Origin: Pontibacillus chungwhensis
Lineage (GTDB): Bacteria > Bacillota > Bacilli > Bacillales > BH030062
NCBI RefSeq assembly: GCF_030166655.1
Contig: NZ_CP126446.1
Coordinates: 1,364,001 to 1,428,000, forward strand
Length of the DNA: 64,000 bases
Reading direction: 5' to 3'
Shown: positions 17,011-25,991 of the stretch, piece by piece
How the letters are laid out: each line of letters begins with the position of its first letter
Position numbering within the stretch: position 1 is the stretch's first letter
Made by a program: the position numbers and the translations under genes
The notes under the pieces: generated by a model
Told to the model about the DNA's origin: nothing
Seen by the model: only the letters and a program-made list of their open reading frames with translations
Databases searched by the model: none

Positions 17011-18357
17011 GTGTCGACTCGGCTGAAAAGTTCCAAGCAGGACGTCACCACGAAGGTAAATGATGCAAAGAAGAAAGAGAGAAGGACAGGTTTTCTTTTA
17101 GTTGCTCCATCGTTAATCCTCATCTTAATTATTGCAATTTGGCCTGTTTTGCAATCTTTTTATTTTAGTTTATTTGATTACAGGTTAAATGAACCAACGA
17201 AGTCTAGCATTCATTTGGATTATACCCTGGATCTCGAGCGGTACTTAAACAATCAGCCGTTCTTAGTCACGGCGCTCGATCAAGAGATCGATGATGCCCC
17301 GCCAGATGTTCAAGATCAGCTCCAGGAAATCAAAGGTGAACTGACAGAGTTTGATGAGAAGTTAAAAGCCCAGGACGGAGTGGCGGGTCCTTATGAAGAG
17401 GTGGATGAACTTCTGTTCAACTTTGAAGTTCCTAGTGAGGATCTGAAGTTTGTTGAAATCGATCGATCATTTGGTCAAGAGTTTGATGAAGAGTTCGCTT
17501 CGATTAATAAAGAACTGAATACGCTCCAGGATGAAGGCGTTCTTGAGCAAGGTGAGAAGCTCACCGGTCTTTCGAATGCCTTACTGAAAACAGTGGTGGA
17601 GTCGAATTTTATCGGACTTGAACACTATAAAAATAGTTTAACCGAAAAGCGGATGTGGGTTTCTCTAATGAATACAGGGATTTTCACCGTGATCTCTGTA
17701 GGGCTTGAGCTTGTCTTTGGTATGGCCATCGCGCTTCTTATTAATAAAGCGTTCTTCGGGCGCGGGATGGTACGGGCAGCGATTTTGATTCCTTGGGCCA
17801 TTCCAACAGCGGTCTCCGCTAAGATGTGGAGCTTCTTATATGATGGTCAAAACGGGATCATCGCTAAATTCTTCTCGGAGATCGGAATTATTGATCATAT
17901 GAGTACGCTTCTTACAACGCCGGTTGGCTCCATGGCCGCGGTTATATTAACAGACGTATGGAAGACAACGCCGTATATGGCCCTTCTTTTACTAGCCGGG
18001 CTTCAAACGATTCCGAGCTCTTTGTATGAGGCGTCCTCGATTGACGGGGCGAGTAAGTGGAAGCAATTTACGCAAATTACTCTTCCACTCCTAAAATCAA
18101 GTCTTCTTGTCGCATTGCTGTTCCGTACGCTCGATGCCTTCCGTGTCTTTGACTTAATTTTCGTTTTAACAGGCGGAGGACCAGCGAACGCAACGGAAAC
18201 GATCTCGCTCTTCTCGTATAAAGTCATGTTCGGTCAGACGAACTTTGGAGAAGGGTCGGCACTTGCGGTCATTGTGTTTGTGTGTGTAGCGATTATCTCG
18301 ATGATCTACATTAAATTCTTAGGCTCAGACTTACTTGGAGACGGAGCGAAAAAATAA
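17011..18357 (+). CDS. MalF-like sugar ABC permease with large extracytoplasmic insert
   Basis: A 448-residue membrane subunit of the importer. TM1 is at about 30-52; then comes a charged, helix-rich insert of about 145 residues (roughly 60-205), followed by five more membrane segments. The ATPase-contact EAA loop is EASSIDGASKWKQFTQITLP near residue 345. Most MalF-type permeases of Gram-positives are about 290-430 residues; the insert is comparable in position to the P2 loop of E. coli MalF. GTG 17011 follows AAGGAGG at 7 bp. It pairs with the next permease. No ATPase gene is nearby. Confidence 0.9.
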   Translation: MSTRLKSSKQDVTTKVNDAKKKERRTGFLLVAPSLILILIIAIWPVLQSFYFSLFDYRLNEPTKSSIHLDYTLDLERYLNNQPFLVTALDQEIDDAPPDVQDQLQEIKGELTEFDEKLKAQDGVAGPYEEVDELLFNFEVPSEDLKFVEIDRSFGQEFDEEFASINKELNTLQDEGVLEQGEKLTGLSNALLKTVVESNFIGLEHYKNSLTEKRMWVSLMNTGIFTVISVGLELVFGMAIALLINKAFFGRGMVRAAILIPWAIPTAVSAKMWSFLYDGQNGIIAKFFSEIGIIDHMSTLLTTPVGSMAAVILTDVWKTTPYMALLLLAGLQTIPSSLYEASSIDGASKWKQFTQITLPLLKSSLLVALLFRTLDAFRVFDLIFVLTGGGPANATETISLFSYKVMFGQTNFGEGSALAVIVFVCVAIISMIYIKFLGSDLLGDGAKK

Positions 18358-18369
18358 GGAGTGATCAGG

Positions 18370-19197
18370 ATGCAGAAAAAAGCAGGGGTAGGCTTCTACC
18401 TATTCTTAGCGATATTTATTTTCATCATCATGTTCCCGTTTCTGTGGATCTTATTGAGCTCCGTCAAACCGGTAGCTGAATTGTTTGGTGATGAAGCATT
18501 TAATTGGTTTACAAACAATCCGACAGTAGAGAATTATGTATCAGTCTTTGTGAATTATCCGTTCTTGAATTACTTGTGGAACAGTACGGTCGTCGCAACG
18601 ATTACAACAGTTTATACCGTTTTCGTAGCCGCTTTTGCAGCGTATGCGATTGCCCGTCTTGAATTTCCGGGTAAAACGGTCATCTTAGGTCTTGTGCTAT
18701 CGGTGTCGATGTTCCCGCAGATTGCTACGATTTCGCCGATTTATATTTTTATGAAGAACTTGGGTTTAACGAATAGTTACCTCGGGTTAATTATTCCATA
18801 TACCACCTTTGCATTACCTTTATCGATCTGGTTGCTCGTTACGTTTTTCCGTAAGATCCCGTTCGATTTAGAAGAGTCCGCCAAGATGGACGGAGCTTCT
18901 ATGATGCAGACGTATTTCAGAATCATTTTGCCACTGGCTGTACCAGGGATTTTTACAACAGCGATCCTGGTGTTTATTGCAGCGTGGAATGAGTTTCTAT
19001 TTGCTTTAACGATTAATACAGCGGAAAGTCACAAGACGGTTCCGGTCGGAATTGGAATGTTCCAGGGTCAGTACACGATTCCTTGGGGAGAAGTAACAGC
19101 GGCAACGGTTATTGTAACTGTTCCACTCGTTATAATGGTGCTCGTATTCCAACGCCGCATTGTTTCTGGTCTGACTTCAGGTGCTGTAAAAGAATAA
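18370..19197 (+). CDS. MalG-like sugar ABC permease
   Basis: A 275-residue permease with six membrane segments; EAA loop EESAKMDGASMMQTYFRIIL near residue 175. ATG 18370 has AGGAG at 8 bp and lies just after the MalF stop; the GTG at 18361 is inside that ribosome site. It forms the heterodimeric channel with the upstream protein. The energy-supplying ATPase is not encoded here, so a shared MsmX-type ATPase elsewhere is expected, as established in B. subtilis. Confidence 0.9.
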   Translation: MQKKAGVGFYLFLAIFIFIIMFPFLWILLSSVKPVAELFGDEAFNWFTNNPTVENYVSVFVNYPFLNYLWNSTVVATITTVYTVFVAAFAAYAIARLEFPGKTVILGLVLSVSMFPQIATISPIYIFMKNLGLTNSYLGLIIPYTTFALPLSIWLLVTFFRKIPFDLEESAKMDGASMMQTYFRIILPLAVPGIFTTAILVFIAAWNEFLFALTINTAESHKTVPVGIGMFQGQYTIPWGEVTAATVIVTVPLVIMVLVFQRRIVSGLTSGAVKE

Positions 19198-19215
19198 ATG
19201 AGGGGGATTTAGAAC

Positions 19216-20919
19216 ATGGGACAATCAACACAATGGTGGAAAAACTCGGTCGTCTATCAAATTTATCCGAGAAGCTTCAATGACAGTAACGGTGATGGCA
19301 TCGGTGATCTAGAAGGCATTATCGAAAAGCTCGATTACCTTGTTGAGCTTGGAATTGACGTCATCTGGCTCTCTCCGATCTACAAGTCCCCAAATGATGA
19401 TAATGGCTATGATATTAGTGATTATCAGGACATCATGACAGAGTTCGGTGATTTAGAGACGTGGGATCGCTTAATTTCGACAATGCATGAGAAAGGGTTA
19501 AAACTTGTTATGGACCTGGTTGTCAATCACACGTCTGATGAGCATCCGTGGTTCCAAGAAGCGAAGAAGTCAAAAGACAATCCGTATCGAGACTTTTACA
19601 TCTGGCGCCCGCCAAATGAAGACGGGAAGGAGCCGAACAACTGGCTTTCTTTCTTCAGCGGTTCAGCATGGGAATACCATGAGCCGACGGGTGAGTACTT
19701 TCTTCATTTATTTACGAAAAAGCAGCCCGACTTAAACTGGGAGAACCCCGAAGTCCGTCATAAAGTGTACGATATGATGCGCTGGTGGCTAGACCGTGGT
19801 GTAGACGGCTTCCGCATGGACGTGATCAACTTAATTTCAAAAGTAGAAGGACTCCCGGATGCCCCTGTGACAAAACCTGATGACGAGTTCCAGTGGGGCA
19901 GCGATTACTTCGCCAACGGCCCTCGCTTCATGGAATTTATGCAGGAGATGAAAGAAGAAGTGCTTGACCATTACGATATCTTAACGGTTGGGGAGACCGG
20001 ATTTGTTACGCCTGAGGAAGGCAAACAGTTTACGAATGAAGATTCAGGCGTGTTGTCGATGTTATTCCAGTTCCAGCACATGGATGTCGACGCCCAGCCT
20101 GGTGGTCAAATGGGGAAATGGGAAGAGAAGGATTGGAAATTAACAGAACTAAAAGAGATTATGTCGACCTGGCAGGTGGAGCTCTTTAATAAGGGATGGA
20201 ACTCTCTTTATCTTGAAAACCATGACCAGCCACGTTCCGTTTCTCGCTTCGGTGATGACGGGGAGTATCATGACGTGAGCGCGAAGATGCTTGCAACCTG
20301 GCTCCATATGATGCAGGGCACACCTTACGTTTACCAGGGTCAGGAGATCGGGATGACGAACGTGCACTTCCCGTCGATTGACGATTATGAGGATGTTGAG
20401 ATCCGAAATCTTTGGCAGGATATGGTTGTTGAGAAAGGCCATGATCCAGATAAAATTCTAAAAGCGATTCATGAAAAAGGCCGTGACAACGCCCGTACGC
20501 CGATGCAGTGGGATTCATCTGAGAATGCAGGCTTCACTTCAGGTACTCCATGGCTGAAAGTGAATCCGAATTACGATCAGATCAATGTTGAGAAAGAGCG
20601 AGAGAACCCTGATTCGATCTTTCATTACTATAAGAAGCTGATTGCTCTTCGGAAACAACATGAGGTCATCGTAAATGGGGATCACACCCTTATTTGGCCT
20701 GAAGATGAAGAAGTGTATGCGTATAAGCGTGAACATGAAGGGCAAAAGCTAGTCGTTGTAACCAACTGGACAGGCGAAACAATCGAGCGTCCGTGGCCAG
20801 AAGACGTAAACTTTGAAGAAGCCCTTGTCATGATCCACAACTACAACGATGCCCCAGACGCATCGAAAGACGGTATGAAACTCCGCCCCTACGAAGCGGT
20901 TGTCTACCACCAACAATAA
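19216..20919 (+). CDS. GH13 alpha-glucosidase (oligo-1,6-glucosidase type)
   Basis: A 567-residue cytoplasmic GH13 (subfamily 31-like) enzyme. Start WWKNSVVYQIYPRSF, then the (beta/alpha)8 barrel with nucleophile Asp202 in GFRMDVI, acid/base Glu260 in VGETG, and Asp337 in LENHDQPR, then a C-terminal beta domain. The Val after the nucleophile (MDV) is the established marker of alpha-1,6-acting enzymes, where alpha-1,4 enzymes carry Ala or Thr, so isomaltose-type sugars are likely substrates. It is last in the LacI-controlled operon and would hydrolyse what the importer brings in. Sucrose isomerase or trehalulose activity cannot be excluded. Confidence 0.9.
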   Translation: MGQSTQWWKNSVVYQIYPRSFNDSNGDGIGDLEGIIEKLDYLVELGIDVIWLSPIYKSPNDDNGYDISDYQDIMTEFGDLETWDRLISTMHEKGLKLVMDLVVNHTSDEHPWFQEAKKSKDNPYRDFYIWRPPNEDGKEPNNWLSFFSGSAWEYHEPTGEYFLHLFTKKQPDLNWENPEVRHKVYDMMRWWLDRGVDGFRMDVINLISKVEGLPDAPVTKPDDEFQWGSDYFANGPRFMEFMQEMKEEVLDHYDILTVGETGFVTPEEGKQFTNEDSGVLSMLFQFQHMDVDAQPGGQMGKWEEKDWKLTELKEIMSTWQVELFNKGWNSLYLENHDQPRSVSRFGDDGEYHDVSAKMLATWLHMMQGTPYVYQGQEIGMTNVHFPSIDDYEDVEIRNLWQDMVVEKGHDPDKILKAIHEKGRDNARTPMQWDSSENAGFTSGTPWLKVNPNYDQINVEKERENPDSIFHYYKKLIALRKQHEVIVNGDHTLIWPEDEEVYAYKREHEGQKLVVVTNWTGETIERPWPEDVNFEEALVMIHNYNDAPDASKDGMKLRPYEAVVYHQQ

Positions 20920-20926
20920 CCCAAAA

Positions 20927-20957
20927 AGCAAGCACCCTGATGAGGTGCTTGCTTTTT
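20927..20957 (+). terminator. Terminator of the alpha-glucoside operon
   Basis: AAGCAAGCACC pairs with GGTGCTTGCTT, then T6. A nearly identical terminator with the same downstream repeats follows glpT. Confidence 0.92.
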
Positions 20958-20976
20958 TGATTTAGAGCGATGGAGC

Positions 20977-21098
20977 GTGCCAGACACCTGGTCGCGCTTT
21001 AGAGTGTGAAAGGGTGTCAGGCACGTAGTAGTGCTTTAGAGCGATGAAGGGTGTCTGACACCTGGTAGTTTATTAAAGCAGTAAAGGGTGTTTGACAC
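20977..21098. repeat. 37-bp-phased palindromic repeat, 4 units
   Basis: Palindromes start at 20977 (GTGCCAGACAC), 21014 (GTGTCAGGCAC), 21051 (GTGTCTGACAC) and 21088 (GTGTTTGACAC), all exactly 37 bp apart. Linkers share GCTTTAGAGCGATGAAGG. With the preceding terminator, this block is duplicated after glpT. Confidence 0.85.
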
Positions 21099-21181
21099 GC
21101 GTCATTGCTTTATAGGGAGAAAGCAAATGTAGGAAAATGTCGGATTAGGATGAAATATAGGGAAATATTTTCAATATTTTG

Positions 21182-21210
21182 TTGACAGCGTTTTCAAAGG
21201 AGGGTAAACT
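21182..21210 (+). promoter_or_regulatory. glpT promoter with overlapping cre site
   Basis: TTGACA (21182-21187), 17-bp spacer, TAAACT (21205-21210). TGACAGCGTTTTCA at 21183-21196 is a good CcpA site overlapping the -35, so glucose repression is expected. Confidence 0.75.
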
Positions 21211-21233
21211 TGTGCCATACAAGTTAATACTTT

Positions 21234-21313
21234 GAACGGAGAACACGGAGACTCACACTATTTTGGGGCTTTATCGGATGATAAAGTTCTGGAGGAGTGT
21301 GGGCTTTTTTGTT
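21234..21313 (+). promoter_or_regulatory. Leader with terminator, likely GlpP-controlled
   Basis: After the promoter, the leader holds GAACGGAGAACACGGAGACT, then a long hairpin with outer stem CACACT/AGTGTG and inner stem CTTTATC/GATAAAG, then a T6 tract near 21307. Bacillus glp genes are established to use such leader terminators, opened by GlpP with glycerol-3-phosphate. Assignment to GlpP rests on the gene downstream and the layout. Confidence 0.65.
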
Positions 21314-21439
21314 TTCACCTTGGATGAAATTTATTAGAAAGGAGGATCTAAACGTTCCATGGATTTAACTTGGTGGGACGGTTAGAAGGTTCATAGAGAT
21401 TCTATGAAACCAACAAGCTAATAAATTAGGAGGGTTTTC

Positions 21440-22804
21440 ATGTTTGATTTTTTCAAACCAGCTTCTGCTAAAGAGAGATTACCAGATGAACAAGTAGATG
21501 CTGAATATAAGAAGCTCAGGCTTCAGGTTTTCTTAGGAATTTTCATAGGTTATGCGGGTTACTATTTAATTCGCAAGAACTTCTCATTGGCAATTCCTTA
21601 TTTAACAGAAGAAGGATTTTCAAAGGGAGAGCTTGGGTTGGCTCTTTCTGCGATCTCGATTGCGTACGGAATAAGTAAGTTTGTGATGGGGACCGTCTCG
21701 GATAGGAGTAACGCCAGGTATTTCTTAGCTACCGGTTTGATCTTATCCGCGATTATTAATTTGAGTATAGGTTTTATCCCATTTTTCACCTCGTCTATAG
21801 CTATTATGTTTGTCATGCTATTCTTAAATGGGTGGGTGCAAGGTATGGGCTGGCCACCGTCCGGGCGTACGCTTGTTCACTGGTTCAGTGTTAGTGAACG
21901 TGGAGGGAAAACTGCCATATGGAACGTAGCACACAATGTAGGTGGAGGCTTAATGGCTCCTCTTGCGATTGCGGGTGTGTCGATTGTAACCACCTATTTT
22001 GGGGCAAGTTTTGCTGGATATGAAGGGATCTTCATCTTACCAGCCCTCGTTGCTATTGTTGTGGCATTGGTCGCTTTTCTTCTTATGCGAGATACTCCGC
22101 AATCTGTCGGGTTGCCTCCAATTGAGGAATACCGTAATGACTATCCTTCTAAATCGAAGAAGACATTCGAAACAGAACTGACGACGAAAGAGATTTTATT
22201 TAAGTACGTTTTGAACAATAAATGGGTTTGGACGATTGCGATTGCGAACGTCTTCGTCTACTTCGTACGTTATGGTGTGCTGGACTGGGCGCCAACATAC
22301 TTAAGTGAAGAAAAAGGATTTAATATGGAAGAATCAAGTTTGGCTTATTTCCTTTATGAATGGGCGGGAATCCCAGGAACATTACTCTGTGGGTATATAT
22401 CGGACAAAGTATTTAAAGGGCGCCGCGGACCAGCAGGCGTGGTGTTTATGCTAGGTGTTCTTGTCGCAGTTGTTGTGTACTGGTTAAATCCAGCCGGAAA
22501 TCCAATGATTGATAATGCAGCGCTAATTGCAATCGGCTTCCTGATCTATGGACCGGTTATGCTAATTGGATTACAAGCACTAGACTATGTACCGAAAAAA
22601 GCTGCAGGAACAGCAGCTGGCCTGACTGGATTATTCGGTTACCTTGGTGGTGCTGTTATGGCAAATGCTTTACTTGGTTACATTGTACAATTCGCAAGCT
22701 GGGATGCAGGATTCATGCTTCTAACAGGCTCCTGTGTACTAGCCGTCATCCTCTTCGCCTTCACATGGAACGTAAAAGGCCAAGAAGTTGTAAAACATCA
22801 TTAA
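21440..22804 (+). CDS. glpT: Glycerol-3-phosphate transporter
   Basis: A 454-residue MFS antiporter of the organophosphate:Pi family, exchanging glycerol-3-phosphate for phosphate. Features: [18 protein letters not shown] in TM1, DRSNARYFL loop after TM2, [16 protein letters not shown] and the [10 protein letters not shown] stretch in TM4-TM5, typical of GlpT/UhpT; about 12 membrane segments. GlpT is favoured over UhpT by similarity and the glp-type leader. ATG follows AGGAGGG. No glpQ follows, unlike B. subtilis; the gene stands alone between two copies of a terminator-repeat block. Confidence 0.88.
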   Translation: MFDFFKPASAKERLPDEQVDAEYKKLRLQVFLGIFIGYAGYYLIRKNFSLAIPYLTEEGFSKGELGLALSAISIAYGISKFVMGTVSDRSNARYFLATGLILSAIINLSIGFIPFFTSSIAIMFVMLFLNGWVQGMGWPPSGRTLVHWFSVSERGGKTAIWNVAHNVGGGLMAPLAIAGVSIVTTYFGASFAGYEGIFILPALVAIVVALVAFLLMRDTPQSVGLPPIEEYRNDYPSKSKKTFETELTTKEILFKYVLNNKWVWTIAIANVFVYFVRYGVLDWAPTYLSEEKGFNMEESSLAYFLYEWAGIPGTLLCGYISDKVFKGRRGPAGVVFMLGVLVAVVVYWLNPAGNPMIDNAALIAIGFLIYGPVMLIGLQALDYVPKKAAGTAAGLTGLFGYLGGAVMANALLGYIVQFASWDAGFMLLTGSCVLAVILFAFTWNVKGQEVVKHH

Positions 22805-22810
22805 AAAAAT

Positions 22811-22844
22811 CAAGCAAGCACCCTTATGAGGTGCTTGCTTTTTT
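22811..22844 (+). terminator. Terminator after glpT
   Basis: CAAGCAAGCACC pairs with GGTGCTTGCTT, then T6; near-copy of the terminator at 20927. Confidence 0.92.
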
Positions 22845-22862
22845 GCTTTAGAGCGATGGAGC

Positions 22863-22947
22863 GTGCCAGACACCTGGTCGTGCTTTAGAGTGTGAAAGGG
22901 TGTCAGGCACGTAGTAGTGCTTTAGAGCGATAAAGGGTGTCTGACAC
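22863..22947. repeat. 37-bp-phased palindromic repeat, 3 units
   Basis: Palindromes start at 22863, 22900 and 22937, exactly 37 bp apart. The block from about 22811 to 22947 matches 20926-21061 with only a handful of base differences. Confidence 0.85.
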
Positions 22948-23054
22948 GCGTCTGCTCTTTACAGCGTCAAAGGATGGGGGATGTTTCCAGGTTTATAGTG
23001 TGAAGCATTTTGGGAAATTGTAATGGTGTGATACTACTTAAGGAGGTTTTTGAG

Positions 23055-23807
23055 ATGAGTAAAGTTGCAGTTATTACAGGTGCTGGTAGTGGGTTAGGCC
23101 GCTCTACAGCGTTGCGCCTTGCAGAAGATAACGTGAATATTTCTGTTGTAGATATTGATGAAGAAGGCGGAAATGAAACCGTTAAGCAATTAAAAGAAGC
23201 AGGTGTTGATGCGATCTTCATCAAAGCGGATGTCTCAAAACCTGATGAAGTGAAAAACTATGTAGATGAGACGGTTAATCATTTTGGTACAATCGATTAT
23301 TTCTTCAATAACGCTGGAATTTCAGGCAGTGGCGGCTATTTCCTTGATACAGAAGTAAGTGAAATCGAAAAGATAGTAGGAATCAACTTAATGGGCGCCT
23401 TATATGGCGTACGTTATGTGGCTGAAGTGATGGTCAAAAATGGCGGAGGCGCGATTGTGAATACATCTTCAAGTGCAGGTGTAATCGGTCAAGATTCCGT
23501 AGTGACTTATTCCGCAACAAAACATGCTATGGTCGGGTTAACGAAGAGTCTTGTAGCTGAATATGCAAAAGACGGACTACGCGTGAACGCGATTGCTCCA
23601 GGCCCAACAGAAACTCCAATGGTTAAAGAGTTCTTTGAAAACAATCCAAACATGAAAGAAAGTGCAGAAAACGGCATTCCACAAAAACGCTTAGGCACAC
23701 CAGAAGAAGTCGCTGAAACCGTAGCCTTCTTATTAACGTCTAAAGCTCAATATATTAACGGAGACGTTATTCGCATCGACGGTGGCTTTACAAGTACGAA
23801 ATCCTAA
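23055..23807 (+). CDS. Short-chain dehydrogenase/reductase
   Basis: A 250-residue classical SDR. NAD(P)-binding TGAGSGLG near residue 9, VDIDEEGG after beta-2 (Asp suggests NAD(H) preference), NNAG near 87, and the catalytic Ser with YSATK near 153-157; C-terminal INGDVIRIDGG is typical. ATG 23055 follows AAGGAGG; an in-frame start at 23010 adds 15 unconserved residues. Single gene with its own terminator. The substrate cannot be predicted; annotation as FabG would be too specific. Confidence 0.88.
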   Translation: MSKVAVITGAGSGLGRSTALRLAEDNVNISVVDIDEEGGNETVKQLKEAGVDAIFIKADVSKPDEVKNYVDETVNHFGTIDYFFNNAGISGSGGYFLDTEVSEIEKIVGINLMGALYGVRYVAEVMVKNGGGAIVNTSSSAGVIGQDSVVTYSATKHAMVGLTKSLVAEYAKDGLRVNAIAPGPTETPMVKEFFENNPNMKESAENGIPQKRLGTPEEVAETVAFLLTSKAQYINGDVIRIDGGFTSTKS

Positions 23808-23834
23808 TTGTTTCCAAACGATGCATATGATAAG

Positions 23835-23870
23835 AAACGTGAGCGCAAAGTAAAAGCGCTCACGTTTTTT
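23835..23870 (+). terminator. Terminator after the SDR gene
   Basis: AAACGTGAGCGC pairs with GCGCTCACGTTTTTT. Confidence 0.92.
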
Positions 23871-23898
23871 CTGCTTCTTTGCTTTAGTGAAGTGAAGC

Positions 23899-23983
23899 GT
23901 GTCAGACACACACCATTGCGTTAGAGCAGTGAAGCGTGTCAGACACGCGTCAGTGCTTTAACGCAGCACCGGGTGTCTGGCAC
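23899..23983. repeat. 37-bp-phased palindromic repeat, 3 units
   Basis: Palindromes start at 23899, 23936 and 23973 (GTGTCAGACAC twice, GTGTCTGGCAC once), exactly 37 bp apart, directly after a terminator. Confidence 0.85.
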
Positions 23984-24109
23984 GCATTAGTCCTTTAGTG
24001 CGCTAATGAGAAGTCTTAAAATAAGGGTTGCTTTTTGGGGTGAGGAGGAGTTAAATAGGGTAGTATATAGAGATTATTTGGAAGTGTTGCCTGAAGGGGG
24101 AGGGTTAGG

Positions 24110-25435
24110 GTGAAAAAGAGAGACAAGCAGATGGAGTGGAATCCACCCCAGATTTTGATTAGTACGTTTCTTGCACTTATTTTAGTTGGTACATTTATTC
24201 TTTTATTACCGATCTCAACTACGGAGGGGATCTCCTTTGTCGATGCTCTATTTACTTCAACGTCTGCCATGACGGTTACGGGGCTTGTGGTGGTCGATAC
24301 AGGAACAGCTTTTACAACCTTCGGAGAAATCGTCATTATGGCTTTAATCCAGCTTGGCGGGCTCGGGATTATGACATTTGCTGTATTTATCTATCTCGCT
24401 CTTGGGAGAAAGATTGGCATCCGGGAGCGTTTGTTAATTAAACAAGCCCTGAATCAGAATACGCTTGGGGGAGTCATTGCTCTTGCGAAGAGGTTGCTAA
24501 TTTTTAGTTTGGTCGTTGAGGCGATGGCAGTTGTCTTCTTGACTCTTGAATGGGGGGCGGATTTAGGCTGGGGAAGAGCGCTTTATGCGAGTGTCTTTCA
24601 TGCGATCTCGGCTTTTAACAATGCAGGCTTCTCAATCTGGTCCGATAGTTTATCTGGCTACGTCGGAGACCCGGTTGTGAACCTTGTTATCACGATTTTA
24701 TTTATCATCGGTGGGATTGGGTTTACGGTTGTGTTTGACATGTGGAAAAGCAAAGACTTCAGCCAGCTCTCCCTTCATTCAAAGCTTATGATTCTTGGGA
24801 CCATTGGGATTAACGTGATCAGCTTTTTCATGATCTTTGTGCTGGAGTACAACAACCCAAACACGCTCGCATCTATGTCGACTCCGGATCAGATCCAAGC
24901 ATCGTATTTCCAAGCGGTGACGCCAAGAACAGCTGGGTTTAACACGCTTGATATCGGTTCAATGGAACACGCCTCCCTCTTTTATATGATTATCCTTATG
25001 TTTATAGGAGGAGGAAGTGCGTCAACGGCCGGGGGGATCAAGCTTACAACAGCCCTCTTAATCGTGCTCGCTACGTTCACGTTTTATAAGCAGCGCGAGG
25101 AAGTGGTTACGTTTAAACGCAGTCTTCCTTATCCGTTAATTTTACGAGCTCTGTCCCTTGCGATGGGAAGTGTGGTTGTCGTTCTTGTTGCGATTTTTAT
25201 TTTAAATTTAACAGAAGACGCACCGTTTTTGGACATCGTGTTTGAAGGCGTCTCGGCCTTTGGGACCGTAGGGTTATCGATGGGTCTAACGGGCAGCCTG
25301 ACGACTATTGGCAAGGTAACCATCATCCTCACGATGCTTATAGGGAAATTAGGGCCGCTTACGTTCGCTTTTGCTTTCGCGAGGCACCGTACGGACCGGG
25401 TAAAATATCCAAAAGAAGACGTGTTAACAGGGTGA
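24110..25435 (+). CDS. Ktr-type potassium transporter membrane subunit
   Basis: A 441-residue TrkH/KtrB-family K+ channel subunit with about eight or more membrane segments in four channel-like repeats. Filter-like stretches: TSAMTVTGLVVVDTG (first), AFNNAGFS (second), TPRTAGFNTLD (third) and SAFGTVGLSMG (fourth); GGGSASTAGGIK precedes the last repeat. GTG 24110 follows GGGAGGG. It needs a cytoplasmic KtrA/KtrC RCK partner, which is not next to it, as for B. subtilis KtrD. K+ uptake would serve salt stress adaptation. KtrB or KtrD cannot be told apart here. Confidence 0.9.
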   Translation: MKKRDKQMEWNPPQILISTFLALILVGTFILLLPISTTEGISFVDALFTSTSAMTVTGLVVVDTGTAFTTFGEIVIMALIQLGGLGIMTFAVFIYLALGRKIGIRERLLIKQALNQNTLGGVIALAKRLLIFSLVVEAMAVVFLTLEWGADLGWGRALYASVFHAISAFNNAGFSIWSDSLSGYVGDPVVNLVITILFIIGGIGFTVVFDMWKSKDFSQLSLHSKLMILGTIGINVISFFMIFVLEYNNPNTLASMSTPDQIQASYFQAVTPRTAGFNTLDIGSMEHASLFYMIILMFIGGGSASTAGGIKLTTALLIVLATFTFYKQREEVVTFKRSLPYPLILRALSLAMGSVVVVLVAIFILNLTEDAPFLDIVFEGVSAFGTVGLSMGLTGSLTTIGKVTIILTMLIGKLGPLTFAFAFARHRTDRVKYPKEDVLTG

Positions 25436-25449
25436 GAGAAACATAGTCC

Positions 25450-25478
25450 TTGACCAACGATACGCATATTGGTACCAT
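25450..25478 (+). promoter_or_regulatory. Promoter of the glycine riboswitch transcript
   Basis: TTGACC (25450-25455), 17-bp spacer, TACCAT (25473-25478), placed about 60 bp before the aptamer. Confidence 0.5.
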
Positions 25479-25534
25479 TACATTTATTCAAAAGAATAGT
25501 GGCCGTGAAGGTTATGGGTAACACTATAACTGGA

Positions 25535-25670
25535 GCCAATCCTGGAGAGATCGCGTAAAGCGGCGCCGAAGGGTTCATGATCTCAGGCAACCGGACAGGA
25601 ACGAACTTACATACAGAATACATGTATGGGTACGTTTGTCTGAGATCGGCGAGAGCTGATCTCTTTTTTT
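25535..25670 (+). ncRNA. Glycine riboswitch (single aptamer) with terminator
   Basis: The core carries the conserved glycine-aptamer blocks in order: GGAGAG (25544-25549), GCGCCGAAGG (from about 25563), ATCTCAGGCAA (about 25580-25590) and GGACAG (25593-25598). Only one full aptamer is visible; the preceding 40 bases may be the degenerate 'ghost' partner. A terminator AGATC-GGCGAGAGCT-GATCT plus T7 ends at 25670. GATCTCAG (25579-25586) in the aptamer is exactly complementary to CTGAGATC (25640-25647), the 5' arm of the terminator. So glycine binding should free the terminator arm, predicting an OFF switch. It controls the ACT and UPF0210 genes. Confidence 0.85.
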
Positions 25671-25703
25671 GTTCACAGAAAATATAGGTAGAGGTGGATC
25701 ATC

Positions 25704-25979
25704 ATGGAAAAACGTAAAGCAGTAGTAAGCGTCATCGGAAAAGACCAGGTCGGAATTATCGCGAACGTGACAAACGTGCTCGCAGAATATAAATTGAACG
25801 TGCTTGATATCAGCCAAACGATCGTTGAAGAATACTTCACGATGATCATGATTATCGATGTGAAAGAAGCGCATGATTTAGATGCGATCCGAAAAGTACT
25901 ACAAGAAACTGGCGAGAACTTAGGCGTGCAAATTAGTCTGCAGCTAGAAGAAGTCTTCCAGTCTATGCACCGCATTTAA
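25704..25979 (+). CDS. ACT-domain protein, UPF0237 family
   Basis: A 91-residue protein made of one ACT domain, a small ligand-binding fold that usually senses amino acids. Start RKAVVSVIGKDQVGIIANVTNVL carries the characteristic glycine turn (KDQVGI) of GcvR-like ACT domains. It ends 12 bases before the UPF0210 gene, and this pair is commonly conserved in Firmicutes. Position behind a glycine riboswitch suggests that glycine or a related metabolite is its ligand; that part is inference. Confidence 0.88.
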   Translation: MEKRKAVVSVIGKDQVGIIANVTNVLAEYKLNVLDISQTIVEEYFTMIMIIDVKEAHDLDAIRKVLQETGENLGVQISLQLEEVFQSMHRI

Positions 25980-25991
25980 GGAGGTCTCCCC

